Source: Pedobacter puniceum
GTDB taxonomy: Bacteria; Bacteroidota; Bacteroidia; Sphingobacteriales; Sphingobacteriaceae
Direction: 5' to 3'
Assembly: GCF_009674685.1 (NCBI RefSeq)
Contig: NZ_WKJI01000003.1
Location: 310,001-374,000, forward strand
DNA length: 64,000 nucleotides
In this document: piece by piece, positions 54,974 through 62,912 of the stretch
How positions within the stretch are numbered: position 1 is the stretch's first letter
Layout: every line of letters starts with the position of its first letter
The notes under the pieces: model-generated
The model's database searches: none
Seen by the model: the letters and a program-made list of their open reading frames with translations, nothing else
Told to the model about the DNA's origin: nothing
Position numbers and translations under genes: made by a program

Positions 54974-55330
54974 ATGAATCAATACGAAACCACTATCATT
55001 CTTACCCCATTGTTATCAGAAGAAGTTGCAAAAGAAGTGATTGCAAAATTCACTAAAACTTTAACTGATAACGGAGCCGAAATTGTCCAAGAGGATAATT
55101 GGGGTTTGAAAAAACTAGCGTATCCAATTGAGAAAAAATCAACTGGATATTATCATCTAACTGAATACAAGGTATCAGGAGAGGTTATCGGCAAATTTGA
55201 ATTAGAGTTAAAGCGTGATGAGCGTGTTATGAGATTTTTAACAGTACGTTTAGATAAACATGCTGTAGCTTATAACGAGAAAAAACGTAACGGCGCATTT
55301 AATAAGAAAAAAGCGGAGGCAGCAAACTAA
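54974..55330 (+). CDS. rpsF: 30S ribosomal protein S6
   Basis: S6 (118 residues) binds the central domain of 16S rRNA together with S18. The sequence starts [23 protein letters not shown] and has [21 protein letters not shown] near 43-63 and [16 protein letters not shown] near 81-96, followed by a basic C-terminal extension. It is the first gene of the rpsF-rpsR-rplI operon and shares one base with rpsR (TAATG). Confidence 0.97.
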   Translation: MNQYETTIILTPLLSEEVAKEVIAKFTKTLTDNGAEIVQEDNWGLKKLAYPIEKKSTGYYHLTEYKVSGEVIGKFELELKRDERVMRFLTVRLDKHAVAYNEKKRNGAFNKKKAEAAN

Positions 55331-55593
55331 TGGCACAAGATCAAATCCAATATGTTACTGCTCCCAAGGTGGAGGATAACAGAAAGAAATACTGCCGTTT
55401 CAAGAAAAACGGTATCAAGTATATCGATTATAAAGACGCTAACTTTTTATTAAAGTTCATTAATGATCAAGGTAAAATTTTACCTCGTCGTTTAACTGGT
55501 ACTTCTTTAAAATATCAGCGTAAAGTTGCTCAAGCAGTTAAAAGAGCTCGTTTAATTGGTATATTACCTTTCGTTACAGACGGTTTAAAATAA
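55330..55593 (+). CDS. rpsR: 30S ribosomal protein S18
   Basis: S18 (87 residues) has the family signature [63 protein letters not shown] spread over residues 19-82. It pairs with S6 on the small subunit. Its stop is followed after 13 bases by rplI, with a strong Shine-Dalgarno AAGGAGG in between. Confidence 0.97.
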   Translation: MAQDQIQYVTAPKVEDNRKKYCRFKKNGIKYIDYKDANFLLKFINDQGKILPRRLTGTSLKYQRKVAQAVKRARLIGILPFVTDGLK

Positions 55594-55606
55594 GGAGGCT
55601 AAGCAG

Positions 55607-56050
55607 ATGGAAGTTATATTAACACAAGATGTAAAAAACCTAGGCGAGAAAGACGATATCGTTTCAGTAAAGCCAGGTTACGGCCGTAATTATTTAATTC
55701 CTCAAGGTCAAGCTATTTTAGCTACCGAGTCGGCAAAAAAAGTTTTAGCTGAGAACATTAAACAAGCTCAGTTTAAACAAGAAAAAATTAAAAAAGACGC
55801 AGAAGCTGTTGCAGCTAAATTAACTGATGTTAGATTAAGCATTGGCGCTAAAGCTGGAGAAAGCGGTAAAATCTTTGGTGCTGTTAACACTATTCAAGTT
55901 GCAGATGCATTAAAGAAATTAGGCTTTGATGTTGACAGAAGAAGAATTACTTTTGATTCTGATGTTAAGTTTGTTGGTGAATATATTGCTAACTTAAACT
56001 TACATAAAGAAGTTAAAGTACAAGTTCCTTTTGACGTAGTTGCTGAGTAA
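55607..56050 (+). CDS. rplI: 50S ribosomal protein L9
   Basis: L9 (147 residues) has an N-terminal domain with MEVILTQDVKNLGEKDDIVSVKPGYGRNYLIPQGQA, a central long helix (about 43-74) and a C-terminal domain with GAVNTIQVADALKKLGFDVDRRRI. It binds 23S rRNA at the L1 stalk base. The AAGGAGG before its start is unusual in this AT-rich, SD-poor genome. A strong terminator follows the stop. Confidence 0.97.
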   Translation: MEVILTQDVKNLGEKDDIVSVKPGYGRNYLIPQGQAILATESAKKVLAENIKQAQFKQEKIKKDAEAVAAKLTDVRLSIGAKAGESGKIFGAVNTIQVADALKKLGFDVDRRRITFDSDVKFVGEYIANLNLHKEVKVQVPFDVVAE

Positions 56051-56072
56051 TTTATCAGTACATGAATAATTT

Positions 56073-56110
56073 AAATGCTTCCTGATAATTTTCAGGAAGC
56101 ATTTTTTTTG
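56073..56110 (+). terminator. Terminator of the rpsF operon
   Basis: AAATGCTTCCTGA (56073-56085) pairs perfectly with TCAGGAAGCATTT (56092-56104), followed by a T-run. The next gene starts only 14 bases after the stem. Confidence 0.9.
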
Positions 56111-56117
56111 ATTATAT

Positions 56118-56816
56118 ATGGCAAAGTCATCTTCTATCTTCCAAAAGATATCTAAAATCATACTCAAATTGATGTTATGGTTTTTTTGTATCAGTATTGT
56201 TTGGGTTATTCTGTTAAGATTTATAAATCCTCCGCTCACCTATTTGATGCTTCAAAGAGGCTTTGAAAGAAAGGCAGAAGGTAAAACATGGAAGCTCAAA
56301 AAAGAATGGAAGGATTTTGAGGATATTTCTATGAACCTTAAAAGAGCAGTTTTAGCTGCCGAAGATGCTAGGTTTTTGGTCCATCATGGTTTTGATTTTG
56401 AGGCTATAGAGAAAGCCTATCAAAAAAATAAGAAAGGCAAAAAAATACGTGGTGGCAGTACCATATCTCAGCAAACTGCAAAAAATGTATTTCTATGGCC
56501 AGGTAGGTCTTACGTAAGAAAAGCTTTTGAAGCTTACTTCACTTTATTGATAGAGATATTCTGGTCTAAAGAAAGAATCTTAGAAGTTTATCTCAATGTA
56601 ATTGAAACCGGAGATGGTATTTACGGAATGGAAGTAGCTACACAAACTTATTATGGTAAATCCTGCGAAAGCCTACTAAAAAGTGAGGCTGCTTTACTTG
56701 CGGCAGTTTTACCCAATCCAAGAAGGTGGACTCCACTCAAGCCAACGGCTTATATTTATCACAAAAAAGGTGTAATTCTCAGGAATATGAGAAATCTAGG
56801 GAAACTTGAATTTTAA
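56118..56816 (+). CDS. mtgA: Monofunctional biosynthetic peptidoglycan transglycosylase
   Basis: This 232-residue GT51 enzyme polymerises lipid II into glycan strands. One N-terminal membrane helix (about 15-36) precedes the catalytic domain with the Glu motif LAAEDARFLVHHGFDFEAI near 78, RGGSTISQQTAKNVFLWPGRSYVRKAFEAYFT near 112-143, IEIFWSKERILEVYLNVIETGDGIYGMEVATQTYYGK near 147 and LLAAVLPNPRRWTP near 196. There is no transpeptidase domain. It converges on the next gene with a 4-base overlap. Confidence 0.96.
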   Translation: MAKSSSIFQKISKIILKLMLWFFCISIVWVILLRFINPPLTYLMLQRGFERKAEGKTWKLKKEWKDFEDISMNLKRAVLAAEDARFLVHHGFDFEAIEKAYQKNKKGKKIRGGSTISQQTAKNVFLWPGRSYVRKAFEAYFTLLIEIFWSKERILEVYLNVIETGDGIYGMEVATQTYYGKSCESLLKSEAALLAAVLPNPRRWTPLKPTAYIYHKKGVILRNMRNLGKLEF

Positions 56817-57298
56817 ATCCCTTGAGGTAAAGAAAACACCCTTTGATGCCAGCTATTTAGAAACTTACATTCCCACTTTTCTTGGTATTCTTGATAGTTT
56901 TGAACTAGATTATTGAAAACAATCGTGTTTTGGTTGATCTTTCCTTCAGTTATTAAAGATTCAAAACCCTCACGATTTAAAGCTTTTACTTCTTCTTGTT
57001 CTTTATAAGCGATGTTAAACCTATCGAAAAGATTCACATGATATTTTTCTTGAATTTCTTTCATCAAATGGACAGATTTATCAATAGAGCAACCGCTAGC
57101 TCCTGCTTGGCTCTCATCTACAATTAAAACCAGAAAACGGTTGTATCTGATTTCATAACCAGCTTTTAATTGTTGATTATGTGCTTGCCAATTCGTGGTA
57201 AAATCTGTAAGCAATTGCTCAAGCTCTTGTACTTCAACATTAGTGAATACTCTGTCTGATTGATAAATCCAAACTCTAGAAAGTGGGTGAAATTCCAT
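56813..57298 (-). CDS. Conserved Bacteroidota protein of unknown function
   Basis: This 161-residue protein has no signal peptide or membrane segment. Visible segments are RVWIYQSDRVFTNVEVQELEQLLTDFTTNW at the N-terminus, YNRFLVLIVDESQAGASGCSIDKSVHLMKEIQEKY in the middle and a C-terminal WQRVF-like end. The ASGCSIDKSVHLMK segment is strongly patterned, with a conserved-looking Cys. Relatives are sometimes named ABC transporter ATPase, but no Walker or signature motif is present. Function is unknown. It overlaps mtgA by 4 bases at the 3' ends. Confidence 0.75.
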   Translation of the reverse strand: MEFHPLSRVWIYQSDRVFTNVEVQELEQLLTDFTTNWQAHNQQLKAGYEIRYNRFLVLIVDESQAGASGCSIDKSVHLMKEIQEKYHVNLFDRFNIAYKEQEEVKALNREGFESLITEGKINQNTIVFNNLVQNYQEYQEKWECKFLNSWHQRVFSLPQGI

Positions 57299-57420
57299 AA
57301 TAACAAAATTAATAATATTAAATGTCTTGAGGAGGATGATTAAAAGAGTTTACATTAAGATGTAGTTAATAAGTGGAAAAATATATTTCATCCTTTTTAA
57401 ATGTTGAACTAAATTAGAGC

Positions 57421-57882
57421 GTGAATTTACTCTACGCCTTAAGTTTTATTTTCTGGAGTTTCTTTGGTGTTTTAAATTATACCGATGAACTTAAAACTTT
57501 TTATAGAAAGCAAATAGAAGAGCTTCTTAAAAAGTATGATGCAGACCGATTGTTAGGCACTAAAACATTTACTTTAGAACTTAATAACAATGGCTTTTTA
57601 CGTTATAAGAGAATTTTAGCAAGTAACAAAACAGAATACTATTCCGTAAGAATAGAAAAAGTTCAAAAATTAAATTATTATGGAAATGAAAAGTCGGGTT
57701 GGTTAAGTGTTGTATGTGAGCCATCTTCCGTTATCTTTCAAAGTTATAAAGACCCAGCTGGTGATGTTGATTCTATGGCAAATGAAATAAATTTTCCATT
57801 AAAGGGAATTTCTGAAGAGGAACTTAATTCACTCAATAAAAGTTTTGATTTTTTGAGAGAAAATTCTAAATACATTCCCTAA
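57421..57882 (+). CDS. Hypothetical secreted or membrane-anchored protein
   Basis: This 153-residue frame starts at GTG (no in-frame ATG nearby). The N-terminus VNLLYALSFIFWSFFGVLNY is hydrophobic and could be a signal peptide or anchor. The rest is soluble and mixed alpha/beta: KTFTLELNNNGFLRYKRILASNKTEYYSVRIEKVQKL, then SSVIFQSYKDPAGDVDSMANEINFPL and a helical end. I recognise no family. It may be an immunity- or lipoprotein-like accessory gene. It lies 123 bases from the preceding gene and 57 before the next. Confidence 0.5.
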   Translation: MNLLYALSFIFWSFFGVLNYTDELKTFYRKQIEELLKKYDADRLLGTKTFTLELNNNGFLRYKRILASNKTEYYSVRIEKVQKLNYYGNEKSGWLSVVCEPSSVIFQSYKDPAGDVDSMANEINFPLKGISEEELNSLNKSFDFLRENSKYIP

Positions 57883-57939
57883 TATTAGGGATATTAGATA
57901 CTTTTTCTTATTTTGGTATTATTATTTTTTACGAATTAA

Positions 57940-58161
57940 ATGAAGTTTGGTAAAATAAGTTATATTGTTCTTATATGTATGGTTCTTATTGCCCATACCA
58001 TGATTTTGAATATTTGGTTAAGTAATGAAACTGTTAAGCCAACAAAAGTAAGTTTCAAGAAGTATCAGGATACCAAAGATAGCTTAAAACATGAGGGTAG
58101 GTTAATCAACTATAAAGATGTGCCTGCTCAGAAGGAGGAATCTATTTCTGTAAGTAGATGA
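57940..58161 (+). CDS. Small hypothetical membrane protein
   Basis: This 73-residue protein has one hydrophobic helix (about 7-28, ISYIVLICMVLIAHTMILNIWL), then a charged tail with KVSFKKYQDTKDSLKHEGRLINYKDVPAQKEE. I recognise no family. It follows the preceding unknown gene by 57 bases in the same orientation, so they may be co-transcribed. Confidence 0.5.
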   Translation: MKFGKISYIVLICMVLIAHTMILNIWLSNETVKPTKVSFKKYQDTKDSLKHEGRLINYKDVPAQKEESISVSR

Positions 58162-58166
58162 ATATC

Positions 58167-58191
58167 CAGCACCTTTTAAAAAGATGCTGGA
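58167..58191. terminator. Hairpin between converging small gene and hdrB-like gene
   Basis: CCAGCA (58167-58172) pairs with TGCTGG (58186-58191) around a 13-base loop. There is no clear T-run, so it is weak as a terminator. Confidence 0.35.
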
Positions 58192-58197
58192 ATAGCA

Positions 58198-58986
58198 TTA
58201 AATCAGATTATTATTTCTAGCGGTAATTTCTGCAATATCCAAGACCTCTATTTCTTGTTCTTTTTCAAAGTGTTTAACACCATCTTTCATCATCGTCATG
58301 CAAAAAGGACAACCCACAGCTACAACTTCTGCTTTAGATTCTAAAACATCGTCTATTCTTTCAATATTTACATCCTTTTTGCCTTTTTCTGGCTCTTTAA
58401 ACATTTGAGCTCCACCAGCACCACAGCAAAGTCCGTTTTGTTTACAACGTTTCATTTCAACTAAATCAGCGTCTAAAACTTCCAATACTTTTCTAGGAGC
58501 TTCATATACACCATTAGCCCGGCCTAAGTAACAAGGATCGTGGTAGGTTATTTTTTTACCTTTAAAAGGTTCTCCATTTTCTGTTTTTAGCTTACCAGCA
58601 TCAATAAGTTCTTGTATTAATTGTGTGTGATGGATAACCTCATAATGACCTCCTAAATTTGGGTATTCATTTTTAATGGTATTAAAACAATGTGGGCAAG
58701 CAGTTACAATTTTTTTGATGTTATATCCGTTCAAAACTTCGATATTCATCATGGCTTGCATCTGAAAAAGAAATTCGTTACCCGCTCTTTTTGCAGGGTC
58801 TCCAGTGCAGTTCTCTTCTGTGCCTAATACCGCGAATTTAATATTGCAATGCGTTAAAATTTTAGCGAAAGCCTGTGTTACTCTTTGTGCTCTTTCATCA
58901 TAACTGCCGGCGCAGCCTACCCAAAATAAAACTTCTGGTTCTTCGCCAGCAGCCATCATATCTGCCATGGTTGGTACTTGTATCAT
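58198..58986 (-). CDS. (Fe-S)-binding CCG-domain protein, HdrB/GlcF-like
   Basis: This 262-residue protein has two cysteine-rich CCG domains, as in heterodisulfide reductase subunit B, GlcF and LutA. The first begins FWVGCAGSYDERAQR near residue 21 and contains CPHCFNTIKNEYP near 96. The second begins HDPCYLGRANGVY near 150 and contains CKQNGLCCGAGGAQMF near 182 and VGCPFCMTMMKDGV near 226. These bind an unusual 4Fe-4S cluster. It pairs with the following HdrC-like membrane protein in an electron-transfer unit. The electron donor and acceptor are not encoded here. Confidence 0.87.
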   Translation of the reverse strand: MIQVPTMADMMAAGEEPEVLFWVGCAGSYDERAQRVTQAFAKILTHCNIKFAVLGTEENCTGDPAKRAGNEFLFQMQAMMNIEVLNGYNIKKIVTACPHCFNTIKNEYPNLGGHYEVIHHTQLIQELIDAGKLKTENGEPFKGKKITYHDPCYLGRANGVYEAPRKVLEVLDADLVEMKRCKQNGLCCGAGGAQMFKEPEKGKKDVNIERIDDVLESKAEVVAVGCPFCMTMMKDGVKHFEKEQEIEVLDIAEITARNNNLI

Positions 58987-58991
58987 TGGTT

Positions 58992-59019
58992 GTCAGTTAT
59001 TAGTTGCCAGTTCTTAGTT
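58992..59019. repeat. Two imperfect tandem 14-mers between the hdrB- and hdrC-like genes
   Basis: GTCAGTTATTAGTT (58992-59005) is followed at once by GCCAGTTCTTAGTT (59006-59019), 12 of 14 bases identical. The rest of the 107-bp spacer is AT-rich and partly similar. Confidence 0.6.
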
Positions 59020-59093
59020 ATCGGTATCTGTAGTAGAATCTTTAATATCGTTAAGTGTCTTTACTCTTTTATCTTTTTTGTCAATGTCTAATG

Positions 59094-60389
59094 CTATTTA
59101 TTTGCCCAATTAAATCTATCCGCAGGAGAATATTTCCAAGGAGCACCATTATTTTCGATGTTAGAGAACATCGCGTTTAAGCTACCTGTTACGTTAGATT
59201 CTTCCATAACAGCATAACGTCTTAAATCAAGAATAATAGAAAGCGGATCTATATTTACTGGACAGGCTTCTACGCAAGCGTTACAAGTGGTACAAGCCCA
59301 AATTTCTTCTCTGCTGATATAGTCATCTAACAAGCTTTTACCATCATGATAATCTTTACCATGTTTATCTATATTTCTACCAATCTCTTCCATTCTATCA
59401 CGGGTATCCATCATGATTTTTCTTGGAGATAAAAGCTTACCTGTTATATTAGCCGGACAAGAAGATGTGCATCTTCCGCACTCTGTACAGGTATAGGCAT
59501 TCATCAGTTGTACCCAATTTAAGTCTTGTACATCTTTAGCTCCAAACTTATTATTTGCCTCTATGGCAGGAGGTGTATAAGATGGATTTAACATAGCTTT
59601 TACTTCATGAGATACGGTTTCCATATTGTTAAATTCTCCTTTTGGAGCAAGTTTAGCATACCATGTATTAGGAAATGCTAAAATGATATGGAAATGTTTA
59701 GAAAATGGTAGGTAGTTTAAGAAGGCTAGTATACCTAATATATGAAACCACCAACAAAAACGCTCAATGAAGATTAAGGTATTGATGTCTGTAGGTAGTA
59801 AGGGTAAAATAAATTGTGATACAGGGAAACTACCTGCAAGCGTATAATGACTAGCACCTGCTTGTTGTAGCTTGTAATCTGCAGCATTCATAGTCAAGAA
59901 AGCAGACATTAACAAAACCTCAATCACTAAAATATAAATAGCATCTGATTTTGGCCAAGCCGTCATTTCCACACCACTGAAACGCTTAAGCTGCAACACC
60001 AGTCTTCTTGCCAAGAAAACAAATACGCCTAAAAGAACTAGTAAAGCCAATATTTCAAAAGAGGCTATTAAAAAGTTATAAAAGCCCCCTAAAAAAGAAA
60101 ACACACGGTGCGTACCAAAAACACCATCAATGATAATTTCTAAAACTTCAATATTAATGATGATGAACCCCACATAAACAAGTATATGCATAATACCTGC
60201 CACAGGTCTGGCAGTCATTTTACTTTGACCAAGAGCTACTTTAAGCATGTTTTTCCAGCGCTCTGCTTGATGATCTGTACGGTTTATATCTTTTCCTAGA
60301 TTAATGTTTCTAATAATTTTTCTAATACTAATGGTAAAAGCTACTATTGCTAAAGTAAAAGCTAAAATGAAAATAATTTGTGCCAGCAT
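59094..60389 (-). CDS. Membrane-bound 4Fe-4S ferredoxin-domain protein, HdrC-like
   Basis: The first 230 or so residues hold five or so hydrophobic helices, then a cytoplasmic ferredoxin part with CTECGRCTSSCPANITGKLLSPRK and CTTCNACVEACPVN, two 4Fe-4S binding sites. This is the layout of the membrane Fe-S partner in HdrBC-like and LutB/GlpC-like systems, and the membrane part resembles the NarI/cytochrome b type. I chose ATG 60389 (MLAQIIFILAFTLAI) rather than 60446, because it puts a membrane helix right at the start as usual. It probably passes electrons from quinone or a dehydrogenase to the HdrB-like partner 107 bp downstream. Confidence 0.85.
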   Translation of the reverse strand: MLAQIIFILAFTLAIVAFTISIRKIIRNINLGKDINRTDHQAERWKNMLKVALGQSKMTARPVAGIMHILVYVGFIIINIEVLEIIIDGVFGTHRVFSFLGGFYNFLIASFEILALLVLLGVFVFLARRLVLQLKRFSGVEMTAWPKSDAIYILVIEVLLMSAFLTMNAADYKLQQAGASHYTLAGSFPVSQFILPLLPTDINTLIFIERFCWWFHILGILAFLNYLPFSKHFHIILAFPNTWYAKLAPKGEFNNMETVSHEVKAMLNPSYTPPAIEANNKFGAKDVQDLNWVQLMNAYTCTECGRCTSSCPANITGKLLSPRKIMMDTRDRMEEIGRNIDKHGKDYHDGKSLLDDYISREEIWACTTCNACVEACPVNIDPLSIILDLRRYAVMEESNVTGSLNAMFSNIENNGAPWKYSPADRFNWANK

Positions 60390-60583
60390 AGTGTTTGAAT
60401 TGATGATAGAGCTAATATAAATAATTAATTTAAAAAAACTATGCAAGCATAGTAATTTTTAGATTTTCAAATGGTTTTAATTGTTTAAGCCTTTGATATC
60501 AAGAATTATACCCTTAAAGATTTTTTTATAGTGATGTAACAAAGCATTCAATAGTCTCGTCTTAATATACAAACATTAAGTTT

Positions 60584-60694
60584 ATGGAAGAACAATTACT
60601 TGAAGAAGCTTTACAGCTAATGTTAGCCGGAGAGCAAGAAGATGATTCTTTGTTAAGTGAAGTATTAGCTATAGTACAAAAAGTATTGGCTTAA
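60584..60694 (+). CDS. Candidate 36-residue microprotein
   Basis: A short ATG frame encodes 36 residues, starting MEEQLLEEALQLMLAG and ending SEVLAIVQKVLA. The pattern of Leu/Val/Ala at 3-4 residue spacing with acidic residues between predicts an amphipathic helix. It lies in a 470-bp gap between the HdrC-like gene and tRNA-Phe. There is no clear Shine-Dalgarno, but such sites are weak here. It could be a chance frame, though the composition is protein-like. Confidence 0.4.
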   Translation: MEEQLLEEALQLMLAGEQEDDSLLSEVLAIVQKVLA

Positions 60695-60794
60695 TATCGT
60701 TAAATGATGAACTACTTTATGAGGGGGCAAGATTCTTTTTATTGAGGTTTAATTTGGTGACTTAAAGTAGGTTACTAATTATTTGAAAATATTA

Positions 60795-60825
60795 TTTGTA
60801 TTTTATCAAAAAGAGGCTACATTTG
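60795..60825 (+). promoter_or_regulatory. tRNA-Phe promoter
   Basis: TTTG (60795-60798), a 19-base spacer and TACATTTG (60818-60825) match the Bacteroidota consensus exactly. The next bases CAATCCCG are the same as downstream of the rpsF -7 box. The predicted start is near 60832, about 28 bases before the tRNA. Confidence 0.78.
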
Positions 60826-60859
60826 CAATCCCGAAACGAAGCAACGTTTCCACCAAGAT

Positions 60860-60935
60860 GGTACGGTAGCTCAGTCGGTAGAGCAATGGACTGAAAATCC
60901 ATGTGTCGCCGGTTCGATCCCGGCCCATACCACCA
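60860..60935 (+). tRNA. tRNA-Phe (anticodon GAA)
   Basis: The 76-base sequence folds as a cloverleaf: acceptor GGTACGG with CCATACC, D-stem GCTC/GAGC, anticodon stem ATGGA/TCCAT with loop CTGAAAA giving GAA, and T-arm GCCGG-TTCGATC-CCGGC. The 3' CCA is encoded. The fifth acceptor pair is C-A, a mismatch. Confidence 0.97.
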
Positions 60936-60936
60936 G

Positions 60937-60970
60937 AAACCCTTTCGAGTTTATCTTGAAAGGGTTTTTT
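60937..60970 (+). terminator. Terminator of tRNA-Phe
   Basis: AAACCCTTTC (60937-60946) pairs with GAAAGGGTTT (60958-60967), followed by a T-run. Confidence 0.88.
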
Positions 60971-61066
60971 GCTTTAATAGCTATCTTTGTCAGCATTTAG
61001 ATTTTTATTTTCATCTTTAAAAGATATAATGCTTAGGTTTTCTAATTTTGTTTCTTAAGAAATAGC

Positions 61067-62116
61067 ATGGCCATATTCCGTTTATTACTTTTTCCATTCT
61101 CGCTGATTTACGGAATCATTGTTTGGCTACGCAATAAATTTTACGACTGGAATTGGTTTAATAGTACATCATTTAAGTTACCCCTTATTGTTATTGGCAA
61201 TTTAGAAGTTGGTGGTGTTGGTAAAACGCCTTTAACAGAATATATTATCAGACTATTAAAATCTGATTTTAAAATGGCTACTTTAAGTAGAGGTTACGGA
61301 CGTAAGAGCAAAGGTTTTAGATTGGTAGAAAAATACGAAGATGCAGCCTTAAACGGCGATGAACCTCAGCAATTAAAGAATAAATTTCCTGAAATAACGG
61401 TTGCGGTTTGTGAAGATAGGGTTTTTGGAGTGGAGAAACTTAAAGAAACGCATGAGCTTATAGTATTGGATGATGCTTATCAGCATAGAGCTTTAAAAGC
61501 TGGGATGAATATATTATTGTTTGATTATCATCGCTTAAAGCATTTTAAATTATTATTGCCTGCAGGAAATTATAGAGAATCCTTTACTGGTAAAAGTAGG
61601 GCTCAAATTATTGTGATTACTAAATGCCCCTTAGATTTATCCGAGACTGAAAAGAATAAAATCAAAGAATCTTTTTCTTTAGCTCATCATCAAAAAATCT
61701 TTTTCTCTTCCTTAGCTTATAGTAAGCAATTGAAAAGAATTGATAATGGAGAAAGTTTGGTTTTAGAAGAAATAGCAGCAGGTACACCCATTTTATTGCT
61801 TACAGGTATAGCAAGGCCTGCCTTGTTGTTTAAAGAAGTAGAAAAGTATAGTACTCATATTATTCATCATAATTATCCAGATCATCATCATTTCAGCCGA
61901 AAAAATATGCTTAAACTTGTAGCAGATTTTAAGAAATGTGGTACAGGGGCATTAATTATTACAACAGAAAAGGATGCTGTGCGTTTAAAATCTCAGTCTG
62001 ATAAAGAACTATTAGCCGGACTACCTATTTATGAATGGCCAATAGAGGTTGTTTTTAAAGATGATGAATTGATTTTTAAAGAAAAAATTTTAAGTTATGT
62101 TAAAGCAGTTAAATGA
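61067..62116 (+). CDS. lpxK: Tetraacyldisaccharide 4'-kinase
   Basis: LpxK (349 residues) phosphorylates the lipid A disaccharide at position 4' at the inner membrane. It starts with an amphipathic, hydrophobic N-terminus (LLLFPFSLIYGIIVWLRNKFYD), then PLIVIGNLEVGGVGKTPLTEYII near 40-62 with the Walker A motif, LSRGYGRKSKGF near 75, NGDEPQQLKNKFP near 100, DDAYQHRALKAGMNILLFDY near 128 and TTEKDAVRLK near 300. Its presence indicates a lipid A outer membrane. It overlaps the next gene by 20 bases. Confidence 0.95.
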   Translation: MAIFRLLLFPFSLIYGIIVWLRNKFYDWNWFNSTSFKLPLIVIGNLEVGGVGKTPLTEYIIRLLKSDFKMATLSRGYGRKSKGFRLVEKYEDAALNGDEPQQLKNKFPEITVAVCEDRVFGVEKLKETHELIVLDDAYQHRALKAGMNILLFDYHRLKHFKLLLPAGNYRESFTGKSRAQIIVITKCPLDLSETEKNKIKESFSLAHHQKIFFSSLAYSKQLKRIDNGESLVLEEIAAGTPILLLTGIARPALLFKEVEKYSTHIIHHNYPDHHHFSRKNMLKLVADFKKCGTGALIITTEKDAVRLKSQSDKELLAGLPIYEWPIEVVFKDDELIFKEKILSYVKAVK

Positions 62117-62912
62117 TTCTGTAGAATTTATAAAGAAAAGAATAGGTGATTTTGTGCCAGAAATAGGTATTATTCTAGGTACAGGTTTGGGTGGTTTGGT
62201 AAATGATATTGAAATAGAGCATCAATTATCTTATTCGCATATTCCTAATTTTCCTATTTCTACTTTAGAGTTTCACTCTGGCAAATTAATATTTGGGACA
62301 TTATCAGGCAAGAAAGTGGTAGCCATGCAGGGGCGCTTGCATTATTATGAAGGCTACAATATGAAACAAATTACTTTTCCGGTAAGGGTTTTAAAACTCT
62401 TAGGTATTAAAACCTTGTTTGTTTCTAATGCTAGTGGTGCTTTAAATCCGGCTTATAAGAAAGGCGATTTAATGATTATTGAAGACCATATTAATTTACA
62501 GCCAGAAAATCCGCTAACGGGAACAAATTATGATGAATTGGGCCCAAGGTTTCCGGATATGAGCGAGCCTTACAAAAAGCATTTGATAGAAAAAGCCTTA
62601 ACTATTGCCCAAAAAGAGCAGATTACTTGCCATAAGGGTGTTTACGCTTCGGTTACTGGACCAAATTTAGAAACAAGAGCAGAATACAAATACTTAAGAA
62701 TTATTGGGGCCGATGCTGTTGGAATGAGTACCGTACCCGAAGTTATTGTTGCCAACCACATGGGGTTACCTGTATTTGCTATTTCTGTTTTAACAGATGA
62801 AGGTTTTCCTGAAACATTACAACCTGTATCTGTAGCAGAAATTATTAAAACAGCAACAGAGGCAGAACCACATATGACCAATATCTTAAAACAGTTAATT
62901 TTATTGGTATAA
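62097..62912 (+). CDS. Purine-nucleoside phosphorylase
   Basis: This 271-residue trimeric-type PNP cleaves purine ribo- and deoxyribonucleosides with phosphate. Motifs are GIILGTGLGGLVNDI near 22, phosphate site SGKLIFG and MQGRLHYYEGY near 80, VSNASGALNPAYKKGDLMIIEDHINL near 112, the base site TGPNLETRAEYKYLRIIGADAVGMSTVPEVIVANHMGLPV near 186-226. It is the PunA/XapA-like group rather than E. coli DeoD. It overlaps lpxK by 20 bases and shares one base with the porin gene (TAATG), so the three form an operon. Confidence 0.95.
   Translation: MLKQLNDSVEFIKKRIGDFVPEIGIILGTGLGGLVNDIEIEHQLSYSHIPNFPISTLEFHSGKLIFGTLSGKKVVAMQGRLHYYEGYNMKQITFPVRVLKLLGIKTLFVSNASGALNPAYKKGDLMIIEDHINLQPENPLTGTNYDELGPRFPDMSEPYKKHLIEKALTIAQKEQITCHKGVYASVTGPNLETRAEYKYLRIIGADAVGMSTVPEVIVANHMGLPVFAISVLTDEGFPETLQPVSVAEIIKTATEAEPHMTNILKQLILLV

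Larger units (their letters stand above)
60447..61066. other. Intergenic region with microprotein candidate and tRNA-Phe (620 bp)
   Basis: Apart from the candidate microprotein, the tRNA with its promoter and the terminator (listed separately), this region is AT-rich and empty. The part before 60580 probably holds the promoter of the HdrC-like gene. Confidence 0.5.

Noticed and set aside
56813-57298. ABC transporter ATPase
   Set aside because: Relatives sometimes carry this name, but the protein has no Walker A, signature or Walker B motif.
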